Counted from the stretch's first letter, positions 1 through 6,018 are shown. The stretch: DNA of 6,083 nucleotides from Archaeoglobus_B sp964471215 (GCA_964471215.1 CAYYFC010000058.1:1-6083), one strand, 5' to 3'. Program-made: numbers and translations. Notes: a model not told the origin generated them from the letters alone.

Positions 1-82
1 ATCTTTCAACTATTTCGATTAGATCCTCGATCCAGTTTAGAATTCTAAAAGTACCGTTCCCATTTTTCTCACTGGACATCAT
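1..82 (-). CDS. Unidentified protein, N-terminal 27 codons only (runs off the left edge)
   Basis: An open frame on the minus strand starts at a double ATG (82-80 and 79-77) and stays open to the window edge. It reads MMSSEKNGNGTF, then an amphipathic stretch ILNWIEDLIEIVER. An in-frame TAA lies four codons upstream of the first ATG, so the start must be here or at the intervening TTG. The start overlaps the last 14 bases of the tnpB reading frame in another phase, as in translationally coupled operon neighbours. I see no Shine-Dalgarno sequence or TATA box at a proper distance. Too little is visible to name the product. The reality of the gene is inferred from protein-like composition and the overlap geometry. 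Confidence 0.45.
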   Translation of the reverse strand, partial: MMSSEKNGNGTFRILNWIEDLIEIVER

Positions 83-169
83 CAAAGTTAATTAAACGTA
101 ACTTCAGTCCTAGTTCGGCGATCTTCTCGAACCTCATGTTGACTTTCGAGAGGTGCAGTACGAGTTTCT
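69..169 (-). pseudogene. Possible 3' remnant of the host gene interrupted by the element (now the TnpB tail)
   Basis: Codons after the proposed right end read KLVLHLSKVNMRFEKIAELG and onward to DDVQ and TGA. This is helical, protein-like sequence lying beyond the RNA stem and beyond where most TnpB proteins end. It ends with a start-stop overlap onto the next minus-strand gene, an arrangement typical of host operons. If the element ends at 170-171, these codons belong to a host gene and are now translated as a fusion to TnpB. The alternative is that TnpB naturally has this longer C-terminus and the element ends further left. I cannot decide from one sequence. Confidence 0.3.
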
Positions 170-1811
170 CCAGCGTGCCCCGACGGGAACGGTCTGCCGG
201 GGAGCCGCCCACCGCCTTATAGGCAGCGGGCTCGGCACCATCGAGCCTTAAGCTCCCCTTCCCACCATTCCCGTCGAGAAGAAATCTTCTTCCAATGTTT
301 AGTGCTGCAACGTAGTCTCTGTCTGCCGTGTACCTGCAGTCAGGGCAGTAAAAGAACCCGTACTTTATATCTTTCTCGGTTAATCTGTTGGGTGCCTTAA
401 CGTGCTCTCCTCTTGCATTGCAACGAGGGCAAATCTGCGAAGTCATGAACGCTTTCACCGTTTTAACTTCAATCCCCTTTCTTAGAGCTTTGTACCTCGT
501 TATGGTTACTATATTCCCGCGCCTCCACATCGACAGCAGCCAGCTAAGCAGTCCCCTGCCTTTAGGAGGCTGGTAACTTTTCAGGTCTTCGAACACTATG
601 TATTTGCATCCAAAGACCTGCGCAATCCTCACTATTACGTTTGCGACTTCGTGAGTGAGCTGATTGACTAAATTGTTCAGCTTCGTCCACTTCCTCCTTC
701 TCTCAGCGAACAAACGGCCATCGAAGTCGAGATTACTGCTTATTTTGCGCGAGATGTTGCTTATCTCTTCCCTTATCCGGAGAATCTTCTCCCTTATTTC
801 GGGCAGCGTTCTGACGAAGATCGGGGGAGTTAGCTGATTGTTCTCGCTGTCCATGACGACCGCTGCAATGAGCTTTCTCTCGTTCAGGTCGATGGACAGA
901 AACCTGAAATAGTTCTCATCTTTACTGGGCTTGCACTCATCTTTGACTTCGAACGGGAAGACGAACCGGTATTGATAAAAACCACTCTTGAGTCTTTTCT
1001 TGACGAGAACTGGCTTTTTGATTCGATTCGCCAGCATTTCCTTGAACTTTTGGTATGCTTCGACATCTTCTTCGAACCACCTCCATTCTATCCTTCCGTC
1101 CTTCCTCTTTACGGGAAGCTTGACCCTCAGGTGGAGTTTCAGTTTTCCGTCTTTGACCCTGTAGCACAGCTGGAAGATCTTTCCTCTATCGTCTTTCGAA
1201 AGTTTTCCGAAGCCGATCCTGCCGTCGTCAACGTCGAAGGGAAATGTTCCGGAGTTAAAGCGAGGTCTGACGCATTCCGTGTACTTTTTCGGCAACTCGC
1301 CATTTTCTTCGTAGTAGTTGGCTATCTGGTAAACTGTCTGCTTCAGGAGATTGTAGTCGTAGTACTTTCCGCTGGCAATGAGCTTCTGCCTTATCCTCTT
1401 GAAAGCTTTCCACTTCCTCTTCCTGATGTCTTCAACGCTTAGGTCGTAGTAATCTGGGAACAGAGGTAAAACGTCGTAGAAACAGTCCTTCCGCTCTTTC
1501 TGCGATCTTAGCACTCTCCCGACTTTCTCCATTATCCCCCTTCTGAAGCGAGATGGTAGCTCTTTCCACCGTGGATCGTTCGGGTAAAGCTTCCTCCGCT
1601 CGAAGTACTTATAAGCCGGTTTCGTGTAGTATTCTTTTCCGTTCTCGACTTTCAGACCGTAGGCGTGGATATCATCGATGATCTCTTCGTCCCACACTTT
1701 TTCAAGGAACTCGTTTGCAAACTCCGCGACGAGCTCGTCGAAGAGCTTCAGGTTTGTGATCCATGTTTCCGGAGCTGGAAGAGCGTAGCTAAGACAGAGC
1801 TTTCCTGACAC
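69..1811 (-). CDS. tnpB: TnpB, RNA-guided RuvC-type endonuclease of an IS607-family element
   Basis: TnpB proteins are compact relatives of Cas12. They use an omega RNA made from the element's own end to cut DNA, which helps keep the element in place. The RuvC nuclease is complete in sequence: motif I SIDLNERKL with Asp308, motif II VFEDLKSY with Glu408, and motif III DRDYVAALNI with Asp499. A four-cysteine zinc finger (Cys461, Cys464, Cys489, Cys492) lies between II and III. The start is GTG at 1811, with a strong AAGGAGGT eight bases upstream; the first in-frame ATG is about 93 codons further in. The start overlaps the end of tnpA by 23 bases in another phase, suggesting coupled translation. 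At 580 residues it is long for the family: about 307 residues precede motif I, against about 190 in the well-studied ISDra2 protein. The last 33 or so residues may be host-encoded (see the element ends). Family assignment is firm; nuclease activity is inferred. Confidence 0.93.
   Translation of the reverse strand: MSGKLCLSYALPAPETWITNLKLFDELVAEFANEFLEKVWDEEIIDDIHAYGLKVENGKEYYTKPAYKYFERRKLYPNDPRWKELPSRFRRGIMEKVGRVLRSQKERKDCFYDVLPLFPDYYDLSVEDIRKRKWKAFKRIRQKLIASGKYYDYNLLKQTVYQIANYYEENGELPKKYTECVRPRFNSGTFPFDVDDGRIGFGKLSKDDRGKIFQLCYRVKDGKLKLHLRVKLPVKRKDGRIEWRWFEEDVEAYQKFKEMLANRIKKPVLVKKRLKSGFYQYRFVFPFEVKDECKPSKDENYFRFLSIDLNERKLIAAVVMDSENNQLTPPIFVRTLPEIREKILRIREEISNISRKISSNLDFDGRLFAERRRKWTKLNNLVNQLTHEVANVIVRIAQVFGCKYIVFEDLKSYQPPKGRGLLSWLLSMWRRGNIVTITRYKALRKGIEVKTVKAFMTSQICPRCNARGEHVKAPNRLTEKDIKYGFFYCPDCRYTADRDYVAALNIGRRFLLDGNGGKGSLRLDGAEPAAYKAVGGSPADRSRRGTLEKLVLHLSKVNMRFEKIAELGLKLRLINFDDVQ
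170..279 (-). ncRNA. Putative omega RNA (TnpB guide-RNA scaffold) inside the 3' end of tnpB
   Basis: Read on the minus strand, bases 279-265 pair with 192-178 to form an uninterrupted 15-bp stem (12 Watson-Crick and 3 G-U pairs). It encloses a 10-bp hairpin (231-222 with 216-207, loop TATAA, 2 G-U pairs) and a possible 5-bp hairpin at 243-255. All five G-U pairs would be A-C mismatches if the plus strand were transcribed, so the fold belongs to the tnpB strand. Omega RNAs are known to overlap the 3' end of tnpB and run to the element's right end, with the guide read from the flank. The position fits exactly. The 5' boundary is not visible and the 3' boundary (170) rests on the proposed element end. 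Confidence 0.65.
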
Positions 1812-2422
1812 AGTTCACGACCTCCTTTCTCTTTTTCGAGCGCATCCCGTAAAGTCTGCCAGCAAAAGAGGTGACAAGNNNNNNNNNNGGAAATCAAGTC
1901 CTCGACGAGTTCATTTCTTGCATCCCTGTTAACGTCTCCGTTGACGACTTCTATCTCGACTCTGTGCGATTTGAAGTAAGATTCGAGGTACTTGAAGCCG
2001 AACCTCGTCAACCTGTCTTTGTAAGAGATCATAACAACGTCTATCTTTCTTTCCTCGACGAGTCTAAACAGTCTTCTCAACCCTTTCCTGTTCTCGTTTA
2101 ACCCCGAGGCGACGTCGGTGATTGCTGCTACGACTTCGTATCCTTTCTCTACCGCGTGAGCTATCAGCCTCTCCTTCTGCCTCTCTAGGTCTTCTTTCTG
2201 GTCGTGAGAGGATACCCTAGCGTAAATGGCTGCTCTCTTCTTTCCCTCCTTTTCTTCACCGATCCCCATGAGTCTTTTCACTTCGCTTTCCGGTATCCTC
2301 CTTCTGCCCTTCGGTGTCCTCACGACTCTGATCTTACCTTCCTTTTCCCATCTCCTCAGTGTGTTGGGATGAATACCGAGGATCCTACAGGCCTCTCTCA
2401 GCGTTAGCAGTCTTTCATTCAT
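1789..2422 (-). CDS. tnpA: TnpA, IS607-family serine recombinase (transposase), interrupted by an assembly gap
   Basis: The protein carries out excision and integration of the element by serine recombination. A MerR-like helix-turn-helix comes first (residues 4-50, LTLREACRILGIHPNTLRRW), then the catalytic domain: YARVSS with Ser71 as the likely nucleophile and Arg69 beside it, and the YKDRLTR motif (Arg137, Arg140). This order, DNA-binding domain first, is the IS607 hallmark. Ten Ns fall after DLIS. Beyond them the correct phase reads LVTSFAGRLYGMRSKK and stops at TAG 1791-1789. With the Ns removed the product is a continuous 207 residues, the normal size. Keeping all ten throws the frame off and gives a false tail ending at 1748. 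I chose ATG 2422 because a TATA-like box sits about 28 bases upstream and the protein then begins MNERLLTLRE. ATG 2440 would add six residues. Confidence 0.92.
1820..1828 (-). promoter_or_regulatory. Ribosome binding site of tnpB, inside tnpA
   Basis: The minus strand reads AAAGGAGGT, a near-perfect match to the archaeal 16S rRNA 3' end, followed by eight bases and the GTG at 1811. It decides the non-ATG start of tnpB and lies within the tnpA codons for KRKEVV. Confidence 0.8.
1879..1888. other. Assembly gap (10 N) within tnpA, probably zero true length
   Basis: Ten unknown bases separate the codons for ELVEDLIS from those for LVTSFAGR. IS607 recombinases normally have these two blocks directly joined, and deleting all ten Ns restores phase and usual length. 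The run therefore looks like a placeholder between two contigs. Repeated insertion sequences commonly break assemblies at such points. Confidence 0.85.
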
Positions 2423-2445
2423 TGTAATATAAGAGTACATTTAGG

Positions 2446-2454
2446 CATAAATAG
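2446..2454 (-). promoter_or_regulatory. Likely tnpA promoter (TATA-like box)
   Basis: The minus strand reads CTATTTATG, centred about 28 bases upstream of the ATG at 2422, which suits a leaderless archaeal transcript. There is no Shine-Dalgarno sequence before either candidate tnpA start. The box lies within the proposed element, so it would travel with it. Confidence 0.4.
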
Positions 2455-2480
2455 TTAACTTACTGGGAGCTGTTGTAGAA

Positions 2481-2520
2481 CCCTTACAAAATTCCTACCT
2501 ATGTTCGTATCGAAAAACAT
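2481..2520 (-). pseudogene. Possible 5' remnant of a small host gene interrupted by the element
   Basis: From ATG 2520 the minus strand reads MFFDTNIGRNFVR up to the proposed GG insertion site, then VLQQLPVS and a stop at 2455 in what would be element DNA. An in-frame TAA nine codons upstream limits the start. A TATA-like GTTAAAATC is centred 25 bases before the ATG, as expected for a leaderless gene divergent from purS. Joining at GG continues in phase into the 33 codons ending at 69, giving a 46-codon frame. I do not recognise the product. The fragment is short, so chance remains possible. Confidence 0.3.
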
Positions 2521-2525
2521 GGATA

Positions 2526-2535
2526 ATCTTAAGAT
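2526..2535. promoter_or_regulatory. 10-bp perfect palindrome in the divergent promoter region
   Basis: ATCTTAAGAT is a perfect palindrome. It lies between the purS start (2586) and the opposite-facing ATG at 2520, 6 bases from the latter. It could be an operator for a dimeric regulator of one or both directions. No known archaeal purine regulator site was recognised, and a 10-bp AT-rich palindrome can arise by chance. Confidence 0.25.
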
Positions 2536-2540
2536 CGAAT

Positions 2541-2549
2541 GATTTTAAC
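2541..2549 (-). promoter_or_regulatory. TATA-like box for the minus-strand frame starting at 2520
   Basis: The minus strand reads GTTAAAATC, centred 25 bases upstream of ATG 2520. The spacing is that of a leaderless archaeal promoter. It supports the idea that a native gene once started at 2520. It could instead serve the plus strand as an upstream TATA-like box for purS. Confidence 0.35.
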
Positions 2550-2555
2550 AGTAAT

Positions 2556-2564
2556 GCTTATCTT
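2556..2564 (+). promoter_or_regulatory. Likely purSLQ promoter (TATA-like box)
   Basis: GCTTATCTT is centred about 26 bases upstream of the purS ATG, consistent with transcription starting at or next to the start codon. The match to the archaeal consensus is only fair. The alternative, ATTTTAAC at 2542-2549, would leave a short leader containing TGATC (2574-2578), a partial Shine-Dalgarno match. Confidence 0.35.
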
Positions 2565-2585
2565 CATAACCTTGATCTATGCTAT

Positions 2586-2828
2586 ATGATTGCAGATGTT
2601 TATATAGAGCTCAAAGAGGGTGTTATGGACGCCGAAGGTGAAGCTGTGAAAAAGGCTTTGAGATTGCTCGGTTTTAAAAGGGTAAGGAGGGTTTCGAGTA
2701 TAAAGGTTTTTAGAATCGAACTCGACATAAGTGATGAGAAGGAGGCGAAGAGGGAAATAGAGGAGATGTGCGAGAGACTTCTGGCGAATCCCGTGATTCA
2801 GAGGTATAAGATCGTTTTAAAATCGTAA
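2586..2828 (+). CDS. purS: PurS, small structural subunit of phosphoribosylformylglycinamidine synthase
   Basis: PurS is the small subunit that holds the glutaminase PurQ against the synthetase PurL and helps pass ammonia between them, in the fourth step of purine synthesis in the cytoplasm. At 80 residues the protein has the usual length. It begins MIADVYIELKEGVMDAEGEA, the typical opening strand followed by the D-x-E-G motif before the first helix. It continues through KALRLLGFKRV and ends in a second strand, IQRYKIVLKS. It has no catalytic residues of its own, as expected. It is first in a three-gene operon and its stop lies 12 bases before purL. There is no strong ribosome site, so a leaderless start is likely. 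The assignment rests on both sequence and context. Confidence 0.93.
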   Translation: MIADVYIELKEGVMDAEGEAVKKALRLLGFKRVRRVSSIKVFRIELDISDEKEAKREIEEMCERLLANPVIQRYKIVLKS

Positions 2829-2829
2829 T

Positions 2830-2835
2830 GGGGTG
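2830..2835 (+). promoter_or_regulatory. Ribosome binding site of purL
   Basis: GGGGTG lies five bases before the ATG at 2841, directly after the purS stop codon. It matches the archaeal GGTG core and supports this start. Confidence 0.6.
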
Positions 2836-2840
2836 TCTTT

Positions 2841-5138
2841 ATGTATAAGAAACTAAATGTACCGTTTGAGTTATACGAGATAGACGTAATAAATGCGAAA
2901 GATGAGGATTTGATGAGGGTAAGTGAGGAACTCGGTTTGGCTCTAAACCTATACGAAATGAAGAGAATACAGGAATATTTTAGAAAAAAAGGCAGAAATC
3001 CGAGAGATATAGAGATTCAGTCAATCGCACAGGCGTGGAGTGAGCACTGCTGTTACAAGAGCTCAAAATACTATTTAAAGCAGTATCTGTTCGGAATTGA
3101 GGCTGATTATATTATTTCTGCGATAAAGGAGGATGCTGGAGTTGCCAAGTTTGATGAGGAATACGCTTACGTTATAGCTCTTGAGAGCCACAATCATCCC
3201 TCGGCAATTGAACCGTATGGTGGAGCTGCTACCGGAATTGGTGGAATACTGAGAGATGTTCTGTGCATGGGCGCCCAGCCAATAGCGCTTGTAGATCCAC
3301 TCTTCTTTGCCGATCTAGACGTAAGGGATGTGCCCAAGGGTACAAAGCATCCTCTTTACCTCCTGATGGGTGTTGTAGCAGGAATCAGAGATTACGGAAA
3401 CAGGGTGGGAATTCCAACAGTTGCCGGTATGCTCTTCTTTGATAGAAGCTACATAACAAACTGCCTGGTAAACGTTGGATGCATAGGAATTGTAAAAAAG
3501 AGAAATATAGTACATTCAAGGGTAGGAAATATTGGAGATCTTTTTGTTCTTGTTGGAGGTGCTACCGGAAGGGATGGTATACACGGTGTTACATTTGCAT
3601 CTGCAGAATTAAAGGAAACAAGCGAAGAAGAGGAAAGAGGGGCAGTTCAACTCGGTAACCCCATCATGAAAGAACCGCTCATCCACGCATGTCTGGAAGT
3701 CGTTGAAAGGGGATTGGTAACGGGTATGAAAGATCTCGGCGGTGGAGGTCTTAGTTGCGTTATAAGCGAAATGAGCTATGCATCGGGATGCGGTGCCGAG
3801 GTTTACCTAGATAAGGTTCATTTGAAGGAGGAGGACATGGCTCCCTGGGAGATATGGATTTCCGAGAGTCAGGAGAGAATGATGTTAACAGTTAAGCCCG
3901 AACACGTAGACGAAGTACTCGATATATTTAAGAAATGGGATATACCGGCCGTTGTAATAGGTAAGGCAATACCGGAAAAGGTTATAAGAGTTTATTACAG
4001 GGGTTATAAGGTCTACGAACTAGAGCTGGAATTTCTATTGGGCGCTATAGAGTACAGAAGGCCATATGTTAAAAAGAGAGTTAAACCAGTTGATTTAACG
4101 AGGAAACCGCACGATTTAAAAAGGGTTTTAATGGATATGCTCTCCCATCCCAATGTTGCAAGTAAGGAATGGGTTATCAGGCAATACGATCATGAAGTCA
4201 GGGCATGTACAGTTTTAAAACCTTTACAGGGAAGGATAAACAGGGAAGGACATGGAGATGCCGCTGTTTTAAGACCTACGGATTCATGGAAGGGTATTGC
4301 GCTGACAACAGATGTAAATCCATGGATGACGAAGATAGATCCATTCTGGGGCACAGCCTCATCGTTTGACGAGATGATTAGGAATCTGATATCCGTAAAC
4401 TCAAAACCCCACAGCTTCGCAGATTGCCTAAACTTCGGAAATCCAGAAAAGCCCGAAAAAATGGGTGAATTTGTCGAATGCGTTAAAGCCCTGGGCTGGA
4501 TGGCAAGGGGATTTGGTCTGCCGTGTATAAGCGGAAATGTAAGTTTTTACAATGAAACACATTACAGCGCGGTTGCACCGACGCCTACTCTCATGGGGGT
4601 TGGAATAGTCGAAGACGTAAGAGATGTGATAAGTTCGAATTTTAAGGGAAGAGGAGAAGTAGTTCTCGTCGGCGAAACACTAAAGGAGTTTGGAGGTAGT
4701 CTTTACTGTCATGTTACGAATCAGAAAAGTACTATAGTACCAAAAACTTCTCCAAAGAGGCTTAAAACTTATGCCGATGCAATTTTGAAAGCTTTCAGGG
4801 AATTTAAAGTCTATGCATGTCACGATCCATCGGAAGGCGGATTAGCAGTCGCACTGGCCGAGATGTGCATCGGAGGTGGAACCGGCTGCAAGATATACCT
4901 GAACGAGTTGAAGGGAGAGGATTACGTAAAACTCTTCTCAGAGTCAAATACGAGATGGATTCTTGAAGTTGAAGACTCTGAAGAGTTCGTTAAATTTATG
5001 AGAAAGATGGGGTTAAGGGCTTATCATATCGGTTTTGTTGAAGGGGATGAACTTGAGTTCAGGGGGTTAATGGCTGTGAGCATCGATGAGATAGAAAGGG
5101 CATGGAGAAACGGATTGGTGAGATATACGGGGTGGTAA
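2841..5138 (+). CDS. purL: PurL, phosphoribosylformylglycinamidine synthase large (synthetase) subunit
   Basis: PurL converts formylglycinamide ribonucleotide to formylglycinamidine ribonucleotide, using ATP and ammonia delivered from PurQ. The protein has 765 residues, the small PurL type that needs separate PurS and PurQ, and lies at the long end for that type. Landmarks in order: WSEHC at 66-70, with His69 matching the proposed catalytic histidine (His32 of the Thermotoga enzyme); ESHNHPSAIEPYGGAATG from 115; GGATGRDGIHG near 239; KDLGGGGLSCVISEM near 297; SESQERMML; GDAAVLRP at 472-479; NFGNPEKPE near 531; PTPTLMGVGIVED; and HDPSEGGLAVALAEM from 661. These mark the two tandem AIR-synthetase-like halves. 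No frameshift or missing motif is seen. It starts 12 bases after purS with a good ribosome site and ends one base before purQ. Confidence 0.97.
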   Translation: MYKKLNVPFELYEIDVINAKDEDLMRVSEELGLALNLYEMKRIQEYFRKKGRNPRDIEIQSIAQAWSEHCCYKSSKYYLKQYLFGIEADYIISAIKEDAGVAKFDEEYAYVIALESHNHPSAIEPYGGAATGIGGILRDVLCMGAQPIALVDPLFFADLDVRDVPKGTKHPLYLLMGVVAGIRDYGNRVGIPTVAGMLFFDRSYITNCLVNVGCIGIVKKRNIVHSRVGNIGDLFVLVGGATGRDGIHGVTFASAELKETSEEEERGAVQLGNPIMKEPLIHACLEVVERGLVTGMKDLGGGGLSCVISEMSYASGCGAEVYLDKVHLKEEDMAPWEIWISESQERMMLTVKPEHVDEVLDIFKKWDIPAVVIGKAIPEKVIRVYYRGYKVYELELEFLLGAIEYRRPYVKKRVKPVDLTRKPHDLKRVLMDMLSHPNVASKEWVIRQYDHEVRACTVLKPLQGRINREGHGDAAVLRPTDSWKGIALTTDVNPWMTKIDPFWGTASSFDEMIRNLISVNSKPHSFADCLNFGNPEKPEKMGEFVECVKALGWMARGFGLPCISGNVSFYNETHYSAVAPTPTLMGVGIVEDVRDVISSNFKGRGEVVLVGETLKEFGGSLYCHVTNQKSTIVPKTSPKRLKTYADAILKAFREFKVYACHDPSEGGLAVALAEMCIGGGTGCKIYLNELKGEDYVKLFSESNTRWILEVEDSEEFVKFMRKMGLRAYHIGFVEGDELEFRGLMAVSIDEIERAWRNGLVRYTGW
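5129..5135 (+). promoter_or_regulatory. Ribosome binding site of purQ, inside the end of purL
   Basis: GGGGTGG overlaps the last purL codons (Gly-Trp) and ends four bases before the purQ ATG at 5140. With the one-base gap between genes, it points to coupled translation. Confidence 0.55.
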
Positions 5139-5139
5139 A

Positions 5140-5979
5140 ATGGATTTGAGTGAAATAAAGATTGCAATTCTGAGAATTGAGGGAACGAATTGTGAAGATG
5201 AGACTGTTAAGGCGTTTAAGAGCCTAGGTGTTCAAGTAGAAGCTGTTCATTTAAAACAGTTCTACAGCGATACAATAAAGGAGGATGAACAGAGAAGCAT
5301 ATTTGATTACCACTGCATCGTATTTCCAGGCGGTTTTTCCGCCGGTGACTACGTCAGAGCAGGTGCAATCTTTTCAGCAAGGGTTAAAAGTGTCCTGAGG
5401 GAAGATTTGGAGATTTTTATAAAAGAGGGATTTCCTGTCCTCGGAATATGCAACGGATTTCAAATACTTGTAGAACTGGGAGCTTTACCAGGATTTGACG
5501 AGGACAAACCAATTTCTGATAAACCCGAAATGGCATTAACGATAAACAAGTCAAATAGATTTGAATGCAGGCCATGTTTCCTTAAACACGAGAATAAATG
5601 CGTATTTACAGAACTGTTGGACGTTGGTAAAATCGTTATGTTCCCCGTAGCGCATGCCGAGGGAAGAGTTGTCTTCCCAAAGGAAAGGGAAGAGGAATAT
5701 TTGGATATGCTGATTAAGAACAAACAGGTGGTTTTTAGGTACGTAGATGAAGAAGGAAATTACGCCGATTATCCCTGGAACCCAAACGGGTCGATTTACA
5801 ACATAGCGGGGATATGTAACGTAAAGAGAAACGTGCTGGGTTTGATGCCTCATCCTGAAAGGGTTTTCTGGAGATGGCAGCATCCAGATTGGATAGATAA
5901 GAATGCAAGACCGGATGAGGCTGGTGATGGGAGAGTGGTATTTGAAAGCGTAATTAAATACCTAATTAAGAATTTTTAG
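5140..5979 (+). CDS. purQ: PurQ, glutaminase subunit of phosphoribosylformylglycinamidine synthase
   Basis: PurQ hydrolyses glutamine and hands ammonia to PurL. It is a class I (triad) glutamine amidotransferase. The nucleophile is Cys104 in VLGICNGFQIL, and the His-Glu pair is His238 and Glu240 in LMPHPERVF. The oxyanion region FPGGFSAGDYVRAGA (62-76) and PVAHAEGRVVFP (169-180) are also typical of PurQ. It opens with KIAILRIEGTNCEDE, the usual first strand. At 279 residues it is somewhat longer than bacterial forms (about 225) and resembles archaeal ones. It is the last gene of the operon, one base after purL. The stop TAG lies 39 bases from the stop of a convergent gene. All catalytic residues are present. 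Confidence 0.96.
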   Translation: MDLSEIKIAILRIEGTNCEDETVKAFKSLGVQVEAVHLKQFYSDTIKEDEQRSIFDYHCIVFPGGFSAGDYVRAGAIFSARVKSVLREDLEIFIKEGFPVLGICNGFQILVELGALPGFDEDKPISDKPEMALTINKSNRFECRPCFLKHENKCVFTELLDVGKIVMFPVAHAEGRVVFPKEREEEYLDMLIKNKQVVFRYVDEEGNYADYPWNPNGSIYNIAGICNVKRNVLGLMPHPERVFWRWQHPDWIDKNARPDEAGDGRVVFESVIKYLIKNF

Positions 5980-5985
5980 ACATAA

Positions 5986-6009
5986 GTTGAAATATTTGTT
6001 GAAATATTT
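5986..6009 (+). repeat. Perfect tandem duplication of a 12-bp unit after purQ
   Basis: GTTGAAATATTT occurs twice in a row with no mismatch, seven bases after the purQ stop. Each copy contains the palindrome AAATATTT. The copies lie between two converging genes and are AT-rich, so they may contribute to transcript ends on either strand. A recent slippage duplication is equally possible. Confidence 0.7.
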
Positions 6010-6018
6010 AACAGGGGT

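Larger units (their letters stand above)
170..2482 (-). mobile_element. IS607-family insertion sequence (tnpA plus tnpB), ends proposed
   Basis: The gene pair of MerR-headed serine recombinase and TnpB defines the IS607 family. These elements move through a circular intermediate, lack terminal inverted repeats and prefer GG as the crossover dinucleotide. I propose the GG pairs at 170-171 and 2481-2482 (CC on the plus strand). The first lies just after the omega RNA stem; the second lies 58 bases upstream of the likely tnpA start. Joining the flanks across one GG restores an open host frame. An imperfect palindrome GTTGTAGAAC (2472-2481) at the tnpA-side end could be a recombinase site. Family identity is firm. 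The exact ends are a hypothesis; outer limits are roughly 85-2575. Confidence 0.75.

Noticed and set aside
125..151. 7-bp hairpin (TCTCGAA with TTCGAGA, 13-base loop) left of the proposed element end
   Set aside because: It could extend the omega RNA, but it is short, has a large loop and lies in sequence that reads as ordinary coding. It was not used to set the element end.
972..1442. 156-codon plus-strand open frame opposite tnpB
   Set aside because: It is antisense to well-supported RuvC-family coding sequence, has no family-like motifs and no ribosome site; it is a shadow of tnpB codon structure.
1748..1878. Extended TnpA tail reading CHLFCWQTLRDALEK
   Set aside because: It is the wrong phase after the N run. 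The neighbouring phase gives the conserved LVTSFAGRLYGMRS ending and a stop at 1789.
2423..2440. Upstream ATG as the tnpA start (adds MYSYIT)
   Set aside because: The TATA-like box would be only about 10 bases away, and the helix-turn-helix normally starts within a few residues of the N-terminus. It is not excluded.
2526..2569. Small minus-strand frame MKISITVKIIRS upstream of the 2520 start
   Set aside because: Only 12 codons, located across the probable promoter region of purS; no support.
3315..3515. Minus-strand open frame inside purL
   Set aside because: Antisense to intact, motif-rich purL; a chance open frame.
5460..5883. Two minus-strand open frames (87 and 110 codons) inside purQ
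   Set aside because: They oppose the catalytic region of purQ, lack ribosome sites and have low-complexity serine- or phenylalanine-rich composition typical of antisense shadows.
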